The notes under the pieces were generated by a model that did not search any database, was not told the DNA's origin, and worked only from the letters and a program-made list of their open reading frames with translations. Shown in pieces: positions 1-6,547 of a stretch of 11,844 nucleotides of DNA. The stretch's first letter is position 1. Every line of letters begins with the position of its first letter. Position numbers and translations under genes: made by a program. The DNA is taken from the NCBI GenBank assembly GCA_025774805.1, contig JALGZR010000139.1, forward strand, positions 1-11,844, read 5' to 3'. Origin of the DNA: a bacterium. Lineage in GTDB: Bacteria > ARS69.

Positions 1-33
1 CACGATCAAGGGTAGGCGGCAGGGCGCGGGGTG

Positions 34-1857
34 TCAACCGTCCAGTCGGCCCGGGGTGGGAACGACGGGTAGGATCGGCCGGCCGCAACGTCCGGAGCCC
101 GCCCGTCGCGGACCGGGGAGGCTCAATCCTTGACCGAGATCGAAGCCGTTCCCGTACCCTTCGTCGTCGAGCCGACCCGCGACACGTCGTCCGTCGCCTG
201 CAGGCACGACCGGTCGAGCCCGCTCAGGGCGCGCACGGCGCGGCGATCGTACTTCGTGTCCGCGCCCTTCTGCAGCAGATCGAGCGCCTCCCGGACCGAG
301 ATCGCGCCGCGATGGGATCGGTCGGACGTCATCGAGTTCGAACGCGTGGGCCGCGATCAACAGATGGGTCGTCAGCGGGATCTCGTCTCCTTTCAGACCG
401 TCGGGGTATCCGCTCCCGTCGGCCCGCTCGTTGTGGTGGCGCACCATCGGCCACACGGAGGCGAGAGCGGGAATCCCCCTCAGGATCCTCTCTCCCGTCA
501 CGGGATACTTTCTCAGGTGCTCGAGCTCCTCGTCGGTGAGGGCGCCCTCCTTGTGCAGGACCGCGTCGGAGATCGTGACCTTCCCGATCCCGTGCATGAG
601 AGCCGCGCGCCGGAGGGTGCGGACCGTGTCGCCGTCGAGCTTGAGGGCCCGCGCCATCTCCTCGCAGTACCGGGCCATGCGGTCACTCCGTCCTCGCGCG
701 TAAGGATCGCGCTCCTCGACGGCCCGGGCGAAGACTCCCAGCAGCGAATCGAGGTCCGCCTCGAGGCGGGCCTGGTTCGTCGACTGACCGAGGGCCACCA
801 GGGCGAGACTCGCGAGATTCTCGAGGACCATCAGATCGGCTTGGGTGAACTCATCCCCCTCCCGGCGATCGTAGACGACGAGGACGCCGTGAAGTGTCTC
901 ACCGAGGAGCAGGGGAACCGCCAGCGTGCTCTTGGGCGCCTTCGAGAGGCCCGGTCCCATCGGCCCCATGCCGGCCACGTCGGTGTTGCGGAGAAGGAGG
1001 GGTCGACGCTCGCGGGCCGCCCTCCCCGGAATGCCCTCGCCGAGCGGGAGGCGGTAGTCCCGGAGACGGTCCGCCTCGTCGCCGGCGGCGGCCAAGGTCA
1101 CGAAGTCGCCGCCCTCTTCGTCCACCCCCACGAAGCACACGGTCCGCGCACAGAGCGCATCGAGGAGCCCCTTCACGAGCGATTCCGGCAGCCCGCTCTC
1201 GTCGGTCGAGGACTGAAGCGCGCGCGCGAGCTCCGTGATCCCGTGCCGCATGCGCTCCTGGCTCCGCTGTGCCTCCTCGGAGCGCTGCTCGAGCTCCGCC
1301 GTGATGCGCTCGATCGTCTCGCTGATCTTGCCGATCTCGTCCTGGCTCGCCTGCCGGATGCGGTGGCTCAAGTCCCCCGAGGCGGTCCGGGTCGCACGGT
1401 CGAGGATATCGAGGAAGACCCGAGCGAGCTCCGCCCGGATGAAATGGAACCCGGCGACCGCCGACGCGAGCATCAACAGGATGACCACGGCGGCGTGCCC
1501 GGAAAAGAATCCGGTCGTGCCTTCCGCCCGCGGTCCGACGAGGTAGATCGCCAGCAGGATCGGCACCAGCGACATCAGCGCGAACCCGATCGTGAACTTG
1601 CGCGAGATGCTCGAAGGCCTCTGCCTCTCTTCCGAGACATCGATCGCGTCCCCGGCCCGGCCGCGCGGCCGGTCCGAGCCTTTGCGTTGCGGTCCGCTCA
1701 ACCCGTCCTCCCCTGCGGATGCGGAGGTCTCCCAGAGTTCGTATCGTCCAAAGAACCGTACGATCTGAGCCCTTAGTTGGCTGGAACGGACCGGGGACGA
1801 AGAGGGCAATCTCTTGCCGGGCATGCTCTTGGCGGCGCCGCCGGAGGCCTCCGACAC
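34..1857 (-). CDS. Membrane HAMP-GAF-HD-GYP protein with degraded HD-GYP site; frameshifted near C-terminus
   Basis: A charged N-terminus (1-86) is followed by two membrane spans (about 88-108 and 121-140), a HAMP linker (140-195, GDLSHRI..QDEIGKI), a GAF sensor domain (about 205-357) and an HD-GYP domain (about 370 on). HD-GYP domains hydrolyse cyclic di-GMP through a two- or three-metal centre. Compared with the consensus, ligand positions are changed: RGHS is RGRS (R390), HD is HG (H422-G423), the HP of the HPxxG motif is YP (Y451), and the Asp of ADxFDAM is His (H504). H474-H475 and GSGYPDGL are kept. Catalysis therefore looks lost, though nucleotide binding may remain. After codon 508 one extra base (333) shifts the frame, and residues 509-607 are nonsense running to 34. 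Restoring the frame ends the protein at 123 (577 residues). GTG start, GAGGG at 1871-1875. Confidence 0.85.
   Translation of the reverse strand: MSEASGGAAKSMPGKRLPSSSPVRSSQLRAQIVRFFGRYELWETSASAGEDGLSGPQRKGSDRPRGRAGDAIDVSEERQRPSSISRKFTIGFALMSLVPILLAIYLVGPRAEGTTGFFSGHAAVVILLMLASAVAGFHFIRAELARVFLDILDRATRTASGDLSHRIRQASQDEIGKISETIERITAELEQRSEEAQRSQERMRHGITELARALQSSTDESGLPESLVKGLLDALCARTVCFVGVDEEGGDFVTLAAAGDEADRLRDYRLPLGEGIPGRAARERRPLLLRNTDVAGMGPMGPGLSKAPKSTLAVPLLLGETLHGVLVVYDRREGDEFTQADLMVLENLASLALVALGQSTNQARLEADLDSLLGVFARAVEERDPYARGRSDRMARYCEEMARALKLDGDTVRTLRRAALMHGIGKVTISDAVLHKEGALTDEELEHLRKYPVTGERILRGIPALASVWPMVRHHNERADGSGYPDGLKGDEIPLTTHLLIAAHAFELDDVRPIPSRRDLGPGGARSAAEGRGHEVRSPRRARPERARPVVPAGDGRRVAGRLDDEGYGNGFDLGQGLSLPGPRRAGSGRCGRPILPVVPTPGRLDG
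123..332 (-). pseudogene. Displaced C-terminal end of the HD-GYP domain
   Basis: The 69 codons from ATG 332 begin MTSDRSHRGAISVREALDLL and continue GADTKYDRRAVRAL, which are the standard closing blocks of an HD-GYP domain (consensus AMTSDRPYR....EAL.EL..GAGTQFDP..V..F). They belong directly after AAHAFEL at 334-336 in the upstream frame; a single surplus base at about 333 separates them. No ribosome-binding site precedes the ATG, so independent translation is not expected. The final ~25 residues (Ser/Thr/Gly-rich, ending SVKD) are not part of the domain. The break is a natural frameshift or a one-base sequencing error. Confidence 0.8.
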
Positions 1858-1866
1858 GCCGCCGAG

Positions 1867-1875
1867 CCCACCCTC
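1867..1875 (-). promoter_or_regulatory. Ribosome-binding site fixing a GTG start (HD-GYP-like protein)
   Basis: GAGGGTGGG overlaps the TGA of the preceding glycosyltransferase (1874-1876) and sits nine bases ahead of GTG 1857. The alternative ATG at 1824 has no such site, so GTG is preferred. Confidence 0.5.
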
Positions 1876-2962
1876 AGGATCTCCCGGAGAGCACCCGGTC
1901 GTAGATCTCCGCCGTCCGCTCCACGACCCGATCCCAGTCGTACTCGGCCTCGATCCGCTCCCGGCCCCGCGCCCCCATCTCGGCCCGCCGGTCCTCCTCT
2001 CCGTGGAGCCGTCGCAGGCGGTTTCCGAGATCGGCGACGTCTCCGGTCCGGAACGTCTCCCCGACCCCCTCCACGAGCTCGCGGTTCTCCGGGATGTCGC
2101 TCGCGAGCACGGGGCGGCCGTAGCTCATCGCCTCCAGGAGCGCGATCGAGAGACCCTCCAGACTCGAGGGCACGACCACGAGCGCGGCGTGCTGCTGGAG
2201 GGCGGCCAGGTCGTCTCCGTAGACCGATCCCACGAAGCGCACTCCCGGGTCGGCGATCCGCCGACACGATTCCACGTAGTCGTCCGTGAAGTGCCCCTCC
2301 CCCGCGACGACCAGAGGCCAGTCGCAGACCGCCCCCCGGTGCGCCTCGAGCAGAACGTGCAGTCCCTTCTCGGGAACGAGTCGACCCACGAAGAGGAGGT
2401 ACCCGCCCGGATCGATCCCCCACTTCTCCAGTGGCGACGTGGGTCCGGGGGGCGGAATCGGCGTCCCGTTCGGAACGTAGTGGACGCGGCGGGCCCCCGT
2501 CGCGGTGAAGTGCCCTTCCAGCGTTCGGGAGACGACGATCGTCGCATCGGGAAGGCGGGTGGCCGTCCATTCGCAGAGGCGCAGGAAGGTCCGGGCGACC
2601 CTCCCCCACTTCTCCCGCCGCCAGTCCAATCCGTGAACGGTGATCACCACGCGCTTCGCTCTCACACGAGGCATCCACGCCAGGGCGGACGGGCCGAGCG
2701 CGTGGTAGTGGACGATGTCGGCCTCGGAGAAGAGCGCGTGCGCACTGGAGAGGGCGACGTGCGTGATCGCGTCGAGGTGCTTGGTGGGAACCGACGGCAG
2801 GCGAACGAGCTCCAGGCCGTTCAAGGACGCGCCGGCCGGCGTGTAGTGCGTCCGGCAGTAGACCCGGACCCCGTGCCCGCGGCTGACGAGCCTCGAGCCG
2901 AGCTCCTCGACGTGACGTTCGATCCCGCCGTACGTCGCGGGCACGCCCTTCTGGCCGATCAT
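1874..2962 (-). CDS. GT4 glycosyltransferase, DUF1972-type N-terminus
   Basis: The 362 residues from ATG 2962 read as a GT-B glycosyltransferase of the group whose N-terminus carries IGQKGVPATYGGIERHVEEL, a DUF1972-like signature found in rhamnosyltransferase-type enzymes. Further motifs are DIVHYHALGPSALAW, TVHGLDWRREKWGR, VPNGTPIPPP, LLFVGRLVPEKGLHVLLEA (Arg/Lys diphosphate pair) and an E-x7-E motif in LEGLSIALLEAMSYG, then PVLASDIPENREL. The sugar is not predictable. Start choice: ATG 2962 forms an ATGA overlap with the previous stop but would cut off the first beta strand. Relatives begin M-[RK]-I-A-M-I-G, and here the codon aligned with that Met is ATC at 2972-2974, seven bases after GAGGAGG. 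The true start may therefore be ATC (366 residues). A longer open frame upstream lies within the previous gene and is not protein-like. Confidence 0.9.
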   Translation of the reverse strand: MIGQKGVPATYGGIERHVEELGSRLVSRGHGVRVYCRTHYTPAGASLNGLELVRLPSVPTKHLDAITHVALSSAHALFSEADIVHYHALGPSALAWMPRVRAKRVVITVHGLDWRREKWGRVARTFLRLCEWTATRLPDATIVVSRTLEGHFTATGARRVHYVPNGTPIPPPGPTSPLEKWGIDPGGYLLFVGRLVPEKGLHVLLEAHRGAVCDWPLVVAGEGHFTDDYVESCRRIADPGVRFVGSVYGDDLAALQQHAALVVVPSSLEGLSIALLEAMSYGRPVLASDIPENRELVEGVGETFRTGDVADLGNRLRRLHGEEDRRAEMGARGRERIEAEYDWDRVVERTAEIYDRVLSGRS

Positions 2963-4188
2963 CGCGATGCGGATGACGCCACCTCCTCGAGGATCGAGAG
3001 CATCGACCGGATCTGTCCGGCCAGACTGTACTCCCCCTCGAGAACCTCTCGTCCTCTCCGCCCCATGCGGTGGGCGAGCTCGGGATCCCGCTGAAGTCGG
3101 GAAAGCCCCTCGGCCAGCCCCTCGGCATCTCCCGAATCGAACAGTAGCCCCGTCTCCCCGTCCCGAACGATCTCGGGAATGCCCCCGATCCGCGCCCCGA
3201 CCACTGGCACTCCCGAGGCGCACGCCTCGAGAGCGGCGATCGGAGCGTTCTCGTACCACTCGGACGGGAGGACCACGGCGCGCGCGCCCCGAATCCGATC
3301 GAACAGGTCGCGGCGCTCCAGGTATCCGGGGAAGTCGACCCGTCCCGGCGCCAAGCGCTCGGCGTCACGGCGCACCCGGTGCTCCTCCGGGCCGTCGCCC
3401 GCGATCGTGAGGCGAAGGTCGGGGCGGGAGGCGACGGCGGCGACCAAGGTCCCGAGTCCCTTCTCCCTCGACAGGCGTCCGACGTAGAGAAAGCCGTCCC
3501 CCGGTCGGTCCGCGGCGCGAAAGGCCTCCGGGTCGAGGCCGTTGGGAACGAACGACACCCGTTCGGCGCTCATTCCGAATTCCACGAGCTTGCGGACGAG
3601 GAAGCGACTCGGGGAGATCACCCGGCGGATTCCCCGCTCCAGCGTTCGGCGATGACGGTGCCAGGTCATCTCGAGAAACGCCACCACCGAGGCGCTCCGG
3701 CTCGCCCGGACGCAGCGGTGGCGAATCACGGGGTGAAAGCGGCCGCCCTTGCACCGCTCGCAGACCTCCCCCCCCGTGTAGAGCAGGTAGTTCGGACAGA
3801 TCACCTTGTAGTCGTGAAGGGTGTGCACCGCCCCCACCCCCTCCTCCCGGAGCACGTCGACGATCGAAGGAGAGAGCTGGTGGTGGAAGTTGTGCAGGTG
3901 GGCGACGTGGGGACGGGTCGCGTGGATCAGGCGGCGGATCCGGCGGGCCGCCACCCCCGAATGGAGGACGCGGACCGCCGCCCTCAGCCGGGCGACCGGG
4001 GATCGCGCGGAGTAATCGACCTCGGGCACGAAATACTCCGCCCAGGGGGTCTCCCGATTCGCGGGGGACGCCATCGCGAAGGGAATGACCTCGTGACCCG
4101 CGCTCTCGTAGCCGCGGGCGAGATCGAGCATCACGCGCTCGGATCCGCCCTTCGCCCAGTAGAATTTGTTGACGACCAGTATTCTCAT
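2959..4188 (-). CDS. GT4 family glycosyltransferase with a four-cysteine insert
   Basis: This 409-residue GT-B glycosyltransferase starts MRILVVNKFYWAKGGSERV, with the acceptor-domain Gly loop at 14-15. It has HVAHLHNFHHQLSPSIV (94-110) and TLHDYKVICPNY (123-134). The donor domain contains FVPNGLDPEAF (213-223), LYVGRLSREKGLGTLVAAV (234-252) with R238 and K243 as likely diphosphate ligands, and E313-x7-E321 (YENAPIAALEACASG). Cysteines 131, 143, 146 and 159 form a C-x11-C-x2-C-x12-C pattern, seen in a subset of GT4 enzymes and suggestive of structural metal binding. It probably adds a sugar to the lipid-linked repeat unit in the cytoplasm; donor and linkage unknown. ATG at 4188 gives the canonical N-terminus but no Shine-Dalgarno sequence is visible. 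The TGA overlaps the ATG of the next gene (2959-2962). Confidence 0.92.
   Translation of the reverse strand: MRILVVNKFYWAKGGSERVMLDLARGYESAGHEVIPFAMASPANRETPWAEYFVPEVDYSARSPVARLRAAVRVLHSGVAARRIRRLIHATRPHVAHLHNFHHQLSPSIVDVLREEGVGAVHTLHDYKVICPNYLLYTGGEVCERCKGGRFHPVIRHRCVRASRSASVVAFLEMTWHRHRRTLERGIRRVISPSRFLVRKLVEFGMSAERVSFVPNGLDPEAFRAADRPGDGFLYVGRLSREKGLGTLVAAVASRPDLRLTIAGDGPEEHRVRRDAERLAPGRVDFPGYLERRDLFDRIRGARAVVLPSEWYENAPIAALEACASGVPVVGARIGGIPEIVRDGETGLLFDSGDAEGLAEGLSRLQRDPELAHRMGRRGREVLEGEYSLAGQIRSMLSILEEVASSASR
2982..2988 (-). promoter_or_regulatory. Strong Shine-Dalgarno inside the end of the upstream GT gene
   Basis: GAGGAGG is seven bases from ATC 2974 but nineteen bases from ATG 2962. 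The spacing favours initiation at ATC, an unusual start codon. The ATG remains possible through coupling with the overlapping stop. Confidence 0.5.
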
Positions 4189-4442
4189 GGTCGGCGGAGA
4201 GTCGTCGGCGTCGCCGACGATCGGGTCACGGGACGTCCCGGGACCGCGGCGTGGCCCCGGCGAGCCAGCGCCGGAGGATCCACGCCGCCGGAACCAGCGG
4301 CTTCGCCTTCATTCTGGGTGCGACGGTACAGCTCATCCAGCACCGGATCGAACAGCTCCGGACCGCCTCCAGGACATCCGGCGTTCCGGAGTCGGCCTCG
4401 ATCTCCTCCCGGCTCTTCTCGAGCAGACTTCCGAGCGGCCGA
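4189..4442. other. 254-base gap with inverted repeats and a short protein-like stretch
   Basis: This is the only sizeable gap in an otherwise tightly packed cluster. Toward the GT4 gene it holds three inverted repeats: a perfect 19-base one at 4202-4220 (9-base arms, single central base), a 12-base palindrome at 4229-4240, and 6-base arms at 4257-4262 / 4269-4274. None is followed by a T run on the minus strand, so intrinsic termination is not supported. Toward the DegT gene, minus-strand 4358-4441 reads as acidic, protein-like sequence (LLEKSREEIEADSGTPDVLEA), and the neighbouring frame continues as ELFDPVLDELYRRTQNE to about 4308. No start codon with a ribosome-binding site is visible. It may be an untranslated spacer with an internal regulatory region, a gene relic, or both. 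I saw no convincing -35/-10 pair. Confidence 0.5.
4202..4220. repeat. Perfect 9-base inverted repeat just upstream of a GT4 start codon
   Basis: Arms TCGTCGGCG and CGCCGACGA are separated by one base. In RNA this would fold as a 7-base stem with a 5-base loop, 13 bases ahead of the ATG at 4188. That start has no recognisable Shine-Dalgarno sequence, so a hairpin here could influence initiation. There is no T tract for termination. GC-rich DNA produces such repeats by chance fairly often. Confidence 0.5.
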
Positions 4443-5555
4443 TCAGGCTCCCGCTCCCACGAGCTCCTTCAGGACCGAGACCACGTACTCGGGAGCGGCC
4501 TCGTCCATTTCGGCATAGAGGGGGAGGGACATCACTTCCCGGGCCAGTGCTTCCGAGTGAGGGAACGCGCCCTCGCCGAAGCCCAATCGGGAGTATGCGG
4601 GTTGGAGATGCAGGGGAATCGGATAGTGGACACCCACGCCCACGCCCCGCTCCCGCAGGAGAGGAAGCAGCTCGTCCCGTTCCGGGACCCGGACGACGTA
4701 CAGATGGTAGACGTGGCGGAGGTTGCCGTTGCGCGGCTTCAGCGGCCGGATGTCGGTCCCGATGAGAAGCTCGTCGTAGCGCGCCGCGAATCGGCGCCGT
4801 CCCTCCGTCCAGTCCTCGAGGTGTCTCAGCTTCACGTCGAGGATCGCCGCCTGCAGCCCGTCCAGACGGTAGTTGAAGCCCTCGACCTGGTGCTCGTACT
4901 TCGTGCTGCGGCCATGGTCGCGCAGCAACCGGATCCGCTCGGCGAGCACCGCGTCGTCGGTCGTGATCCCGCCCCCGTCTCCGTACGCCCCCAGGTTCTT
5001 GCCCGGATAAAAGCTGAAGCAGGCCACGCGTCCAATCGAGCCGCACCGCTTGCCCTTGTACTCCGCTCCGTGCGCCTGCGCCGAGTCCTCGATCACGGTG
5101 ATCCCGTGACGCTCGGAGATCTCCAGGATCGGATCCATGTCCGCCGGCTGCCCGTAGATGTGAATGGGGACGACCGCCCTCGTACGGGGGCCGATGGCCG
5201 CCTCGAGCTGGCCGGGATCGATGCAGCCGTCCTCCTCGCGAGAGTCGATGAGCCGGATCGTGGCCCCTGTCTGGGTGATCGCCTCGGTCGTCGCGATGAA
5301 CGTGTACGGAGTGGTGATCACTTCATCTCCCGGCCCGATGTCCAGGGCCGAGAGCGCCAGGTGGAGGGCGGCCGTTCCGCTGGCGACCCCGATCGCGTGC
5401 CGGGTTCCGCAGTACTCCGCGAAGTGCTCCTCGAATCGCGCGAGCGCCGGACCCCCGACGAACGCGCAGCTCTCCAGAAGCTCCTCGATCGCCGGCGTAA
5501 GCTCACCGCGGATCGTGTGGTACTGGGCCCGAAGGTCGTTGAACGGCACTTTCAC
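4443..5555 (-). CDS. DegT/DnrJ/EryC1/StrS-family PLP-dependent sugar aminotransferase
   Basis: This 370-residue protein is full length for the family. It converts a keto-sugar nucleotide to the amino sugar, usually using glutamate as amino donor. Visible features: VPFNDLRAQY (N-terminus), GVASGTAALHLALSALDIGPGDEVITTPYTF (56-86, cofactor-phosphate region), IEDSAQAHGA (155-164, D157 contacting the PLP ring nitrogen), CFSFYPGKNLGAYGDGG (179-195) with the Schiff-base lysine K186, and FNYRLDGLQAAI (227-238). The start is GTG at 5555; GGGAGG at 5565-5570 sits nine bases upstream, and GTG overlaps the oxidoreductase stop as GTGA. Pairing with a Gfo/Idh/MocA oxidoreductase recalls the wlbA-wlbC / wbpB-wbpE step making a 3-amino UDP-sugar, but no N-acetyltransferase of that pathway is in view. 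The substrate is therefore inference. Confidence 0.93.
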   Translation of the reverse strand: MKVPFNDLRAQYHTIRGELTPAIEELLESCAFVGGPALARFEEHFAEYCGTRHAIGVASGTAALHLALSALDIGPGDEVITTPYTFIATTEAITQTGATIRLIDSREEDGCIDPGQLEAAIGPRTRAVVPIHIYGQPADMDPILEISERHGITVIEDSAQAHGAEYKGKRCGSIGRVACFSFYPGKNLGAYGDGGGITTDDAVLAERIRLLRDHGRSTKYEHQVEGFNYRLDGLQAAILDVKLRHLEDWTEGRRRFAARYDELLIGTDIRPLKPRNGNLRHVYHLYVVRVPERDELLPLLRERGVGVGVHYPIPLHLQPAYSRLGFGEGAFPHSEALAREVMSLPLYAEMDEAAPEYVVSVLKELVGAGA

Positions 5556-5914
5556 GGTCGTGTACCTCCCGGAGTCGCCCCCGATGGGGAGGACCCCGTT
5601 GGATTCACGGCGAGCTTCTCGCCGTTACGTCGGATCGAGTCGCACGCGCGCTCCATGACTCGAACCACGGCCAGGCCGGCGTGCCCGTCGGACCGTGGCT
5701 GCTCCTGCTTCTGGATGCAATGCACGAAGTGCTGGCATTCGTTTTTCAGGGGCTCGCTGTCGTCGAGGCGCGGAGTGTAGATGTCGCCGAACCGGTACGA
5801 CAACTGAAACTCCCCGAAGGTATCGTAATGCGGCTGGACAGTCATCCCCTTGTCGTAGACCCGGATCTTCTCCTGGGTCGACACGTCGTCGTACACGAGC
5901 ATCTTCTGTCGCCC
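5552..5914 (-). pseudogene. Displaced C-terminal part of the Gfo/Idh/MocA oxidoreductase
   Basis: About 120 residues begin GRQKMLVYDDVSTQEKIRV and contain a GEFQLSYRFGDIYTP block and EPLKNECQHFVHCIQ, followed by MERACDSIRRNGEKLAV. These are recognisable C-terminal blocks of WlbA-type oxidoreductases, in a frame offset from the N-terminal half. Joining the halves at about 5914 gives only ~328 residues. From my knowledge of the family, some 20-25 residues (the strand with the SWLDP..K.R motif, just before the MLVYDD block) are absent at the junction, so this is a deletion plus frameshift rather than a simple one-base slip. No ribosome-binding site precedes the internal ATG at 5902, so separate translation is unlikely. 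The TGA (5552-5554) overlaps the DegT GTG start. Confidence 0.8.
5565..5570 (-). promoter_or_regulatory. Ribosome-binding site fixing a GTG start (DegT aminotransferase)
   Basis: GGGAGG lies nine bases before GTG at 5555, inside the end of the upstream oxidoreductase frame. The GTG overlaps the upstream TGA, and the protein then begins with the family-typical KVPFNDLRAQY. Confidence 0.75.
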
Positions 5915-6540
5915 GGATACTCGAGGTGGATGAACGCCACGTCCTCGATCCCGGACTGGATGTACGCCTGTCCCTGGGCGCTGACGGTGAGCGGCTCGGA
6001 TCCGAGCATGTAATTGAGAATCGAGACGTCGTGGGGAGCGAGATCCCAGACGACGTTGATGTCCTCCTGGAACAGACCGAGATTCACCCGCGTCGTGCTG
6101 ATGTAATAGATGTGCCCGAGCTCGCCGGACGTGATGAGCTCCTTCATCTTGTTGACCGCGGCGGTATACACAAACGTGTGCCCGGCCATCAGGGTCAGTC
6201 CCCGTTCCTCGGCAAAGTGATTCATCTCCTCCGCCTCGGACACGCTCGCCGCCATGGGCTTCTCCACGAGGAGGTGCTTGCCCGCCTCCAGGAACCGCAT
6301 CGCGATCGGGTGGTGCGTCGACACGGGCGTCGCGATGAGGGCCGCATCCACCTCCTGATCCGCGACGATCTGATCGACATCGGTCGTCGTCTCGACGCTC
6401 GGGTAGAGCCGGGAGATGTAGCGCAGGCGCTCCTTGTTCAGATCGCAGGCGACCTTCATCCGGACGTTGGGGAATTGGGTGAAGTTCCGGATGAGATTGG
6501 GGCCCCAGTACCCGCAACCGATGACGGCGACTGTTAGCAA
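5842..6540 (-). CDS. Gfo/Idh/MocA-family sugar oxidoreductase, N-terminal part (frameshifted; broken gene)
   Basis: The first ~209 residues are a clear NAD(P)-dependent sugar dehydrogenase of the Gfo/Idh/MocA family, resembling WlbA/WbpB-type enzymes that oxidise UDP-sugar acids or acetamido sugars. Visible are GCGYWGPN (8-15, dinucleotide loop), LIATPVSTHHP (68-78), LLVEKPMAAS with E93-K94-P95, MAGHTFVYTAAV (118-129) and WDLAPHDVSILNYMLG (165-180) with the likely catalytic H170. After LEYPG (codon 210, about 5911-5913) the frame turns into Arg/Cys/Thr-rich nonsense ending at 5842. The genuine C-terminus continues in another frame from about 5914 (see separate entry), and the usual segment joining the two halves looks missing. 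The start is TTG at 6540, with AAGGAG at 6548-6553. As read, the product lacks its substrate-binding C-terminus and is probably inactive unless the break is a sequence error. Confidence 0.85.
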   Translation of the reverse strand: MLTVAVIGCGYWGPNLIRNFTQFPNVRMKVACDLNKERLRYISRLYPSVETTTDVDQIVADQEVDAALIATPVSTHHPIAMRFLEAGKHLLVEKPMAASVSEAEEMNHFAEERGLTLMAGHTFVYTAAVNKMKELITSGELGHIYYISTTRVNLGLFQEDINVVWDLAPHDVSILNYMLGSEPLTVSAQGQAYIQSGIEDVAFIHLEYPGDRRCSCTTTCRPRRRSGSTTRG

Positions 6541-6547
6541 GGGGAAG

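Noticed and set aside
1-122. Possible terminator or small gene after the HD-GYP gene
   Set aside because: The short palindromic GGCCGGCC at 77-84 has no T tract after it on the minus strand, and no protein-like frame is visible.
318-345. Programmed ribosomal frameshift in the HD-GYP gene
   Set aside because: There is no slippery heptamer, homopolymer run or obvious downstream structure at the break, and the domain is expected to be continuous.
130-1776. Very long open frame on the plus strand opposite the HD-GYP gene
   Set aside because: It mirrors the minus-strand gene, is rich in Arg, Pro, Gly and His, and shows no domain. Long antisense frames are common in GC-rich coding DNA; the same applies to plus-strand frames over 4251-5780, 6434-8158 and 9432-10418.
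4202-4274. Intrinsic terminator in the gap
   Set aside because: The stems are GC-rich, but no T run follows on the minus strand.
5895-5925. Programmed frameshift joining the oxidoreductase halves
   Set aside because: No slippery site is present, and a simple frame change would still leave the family's internal segment missing.
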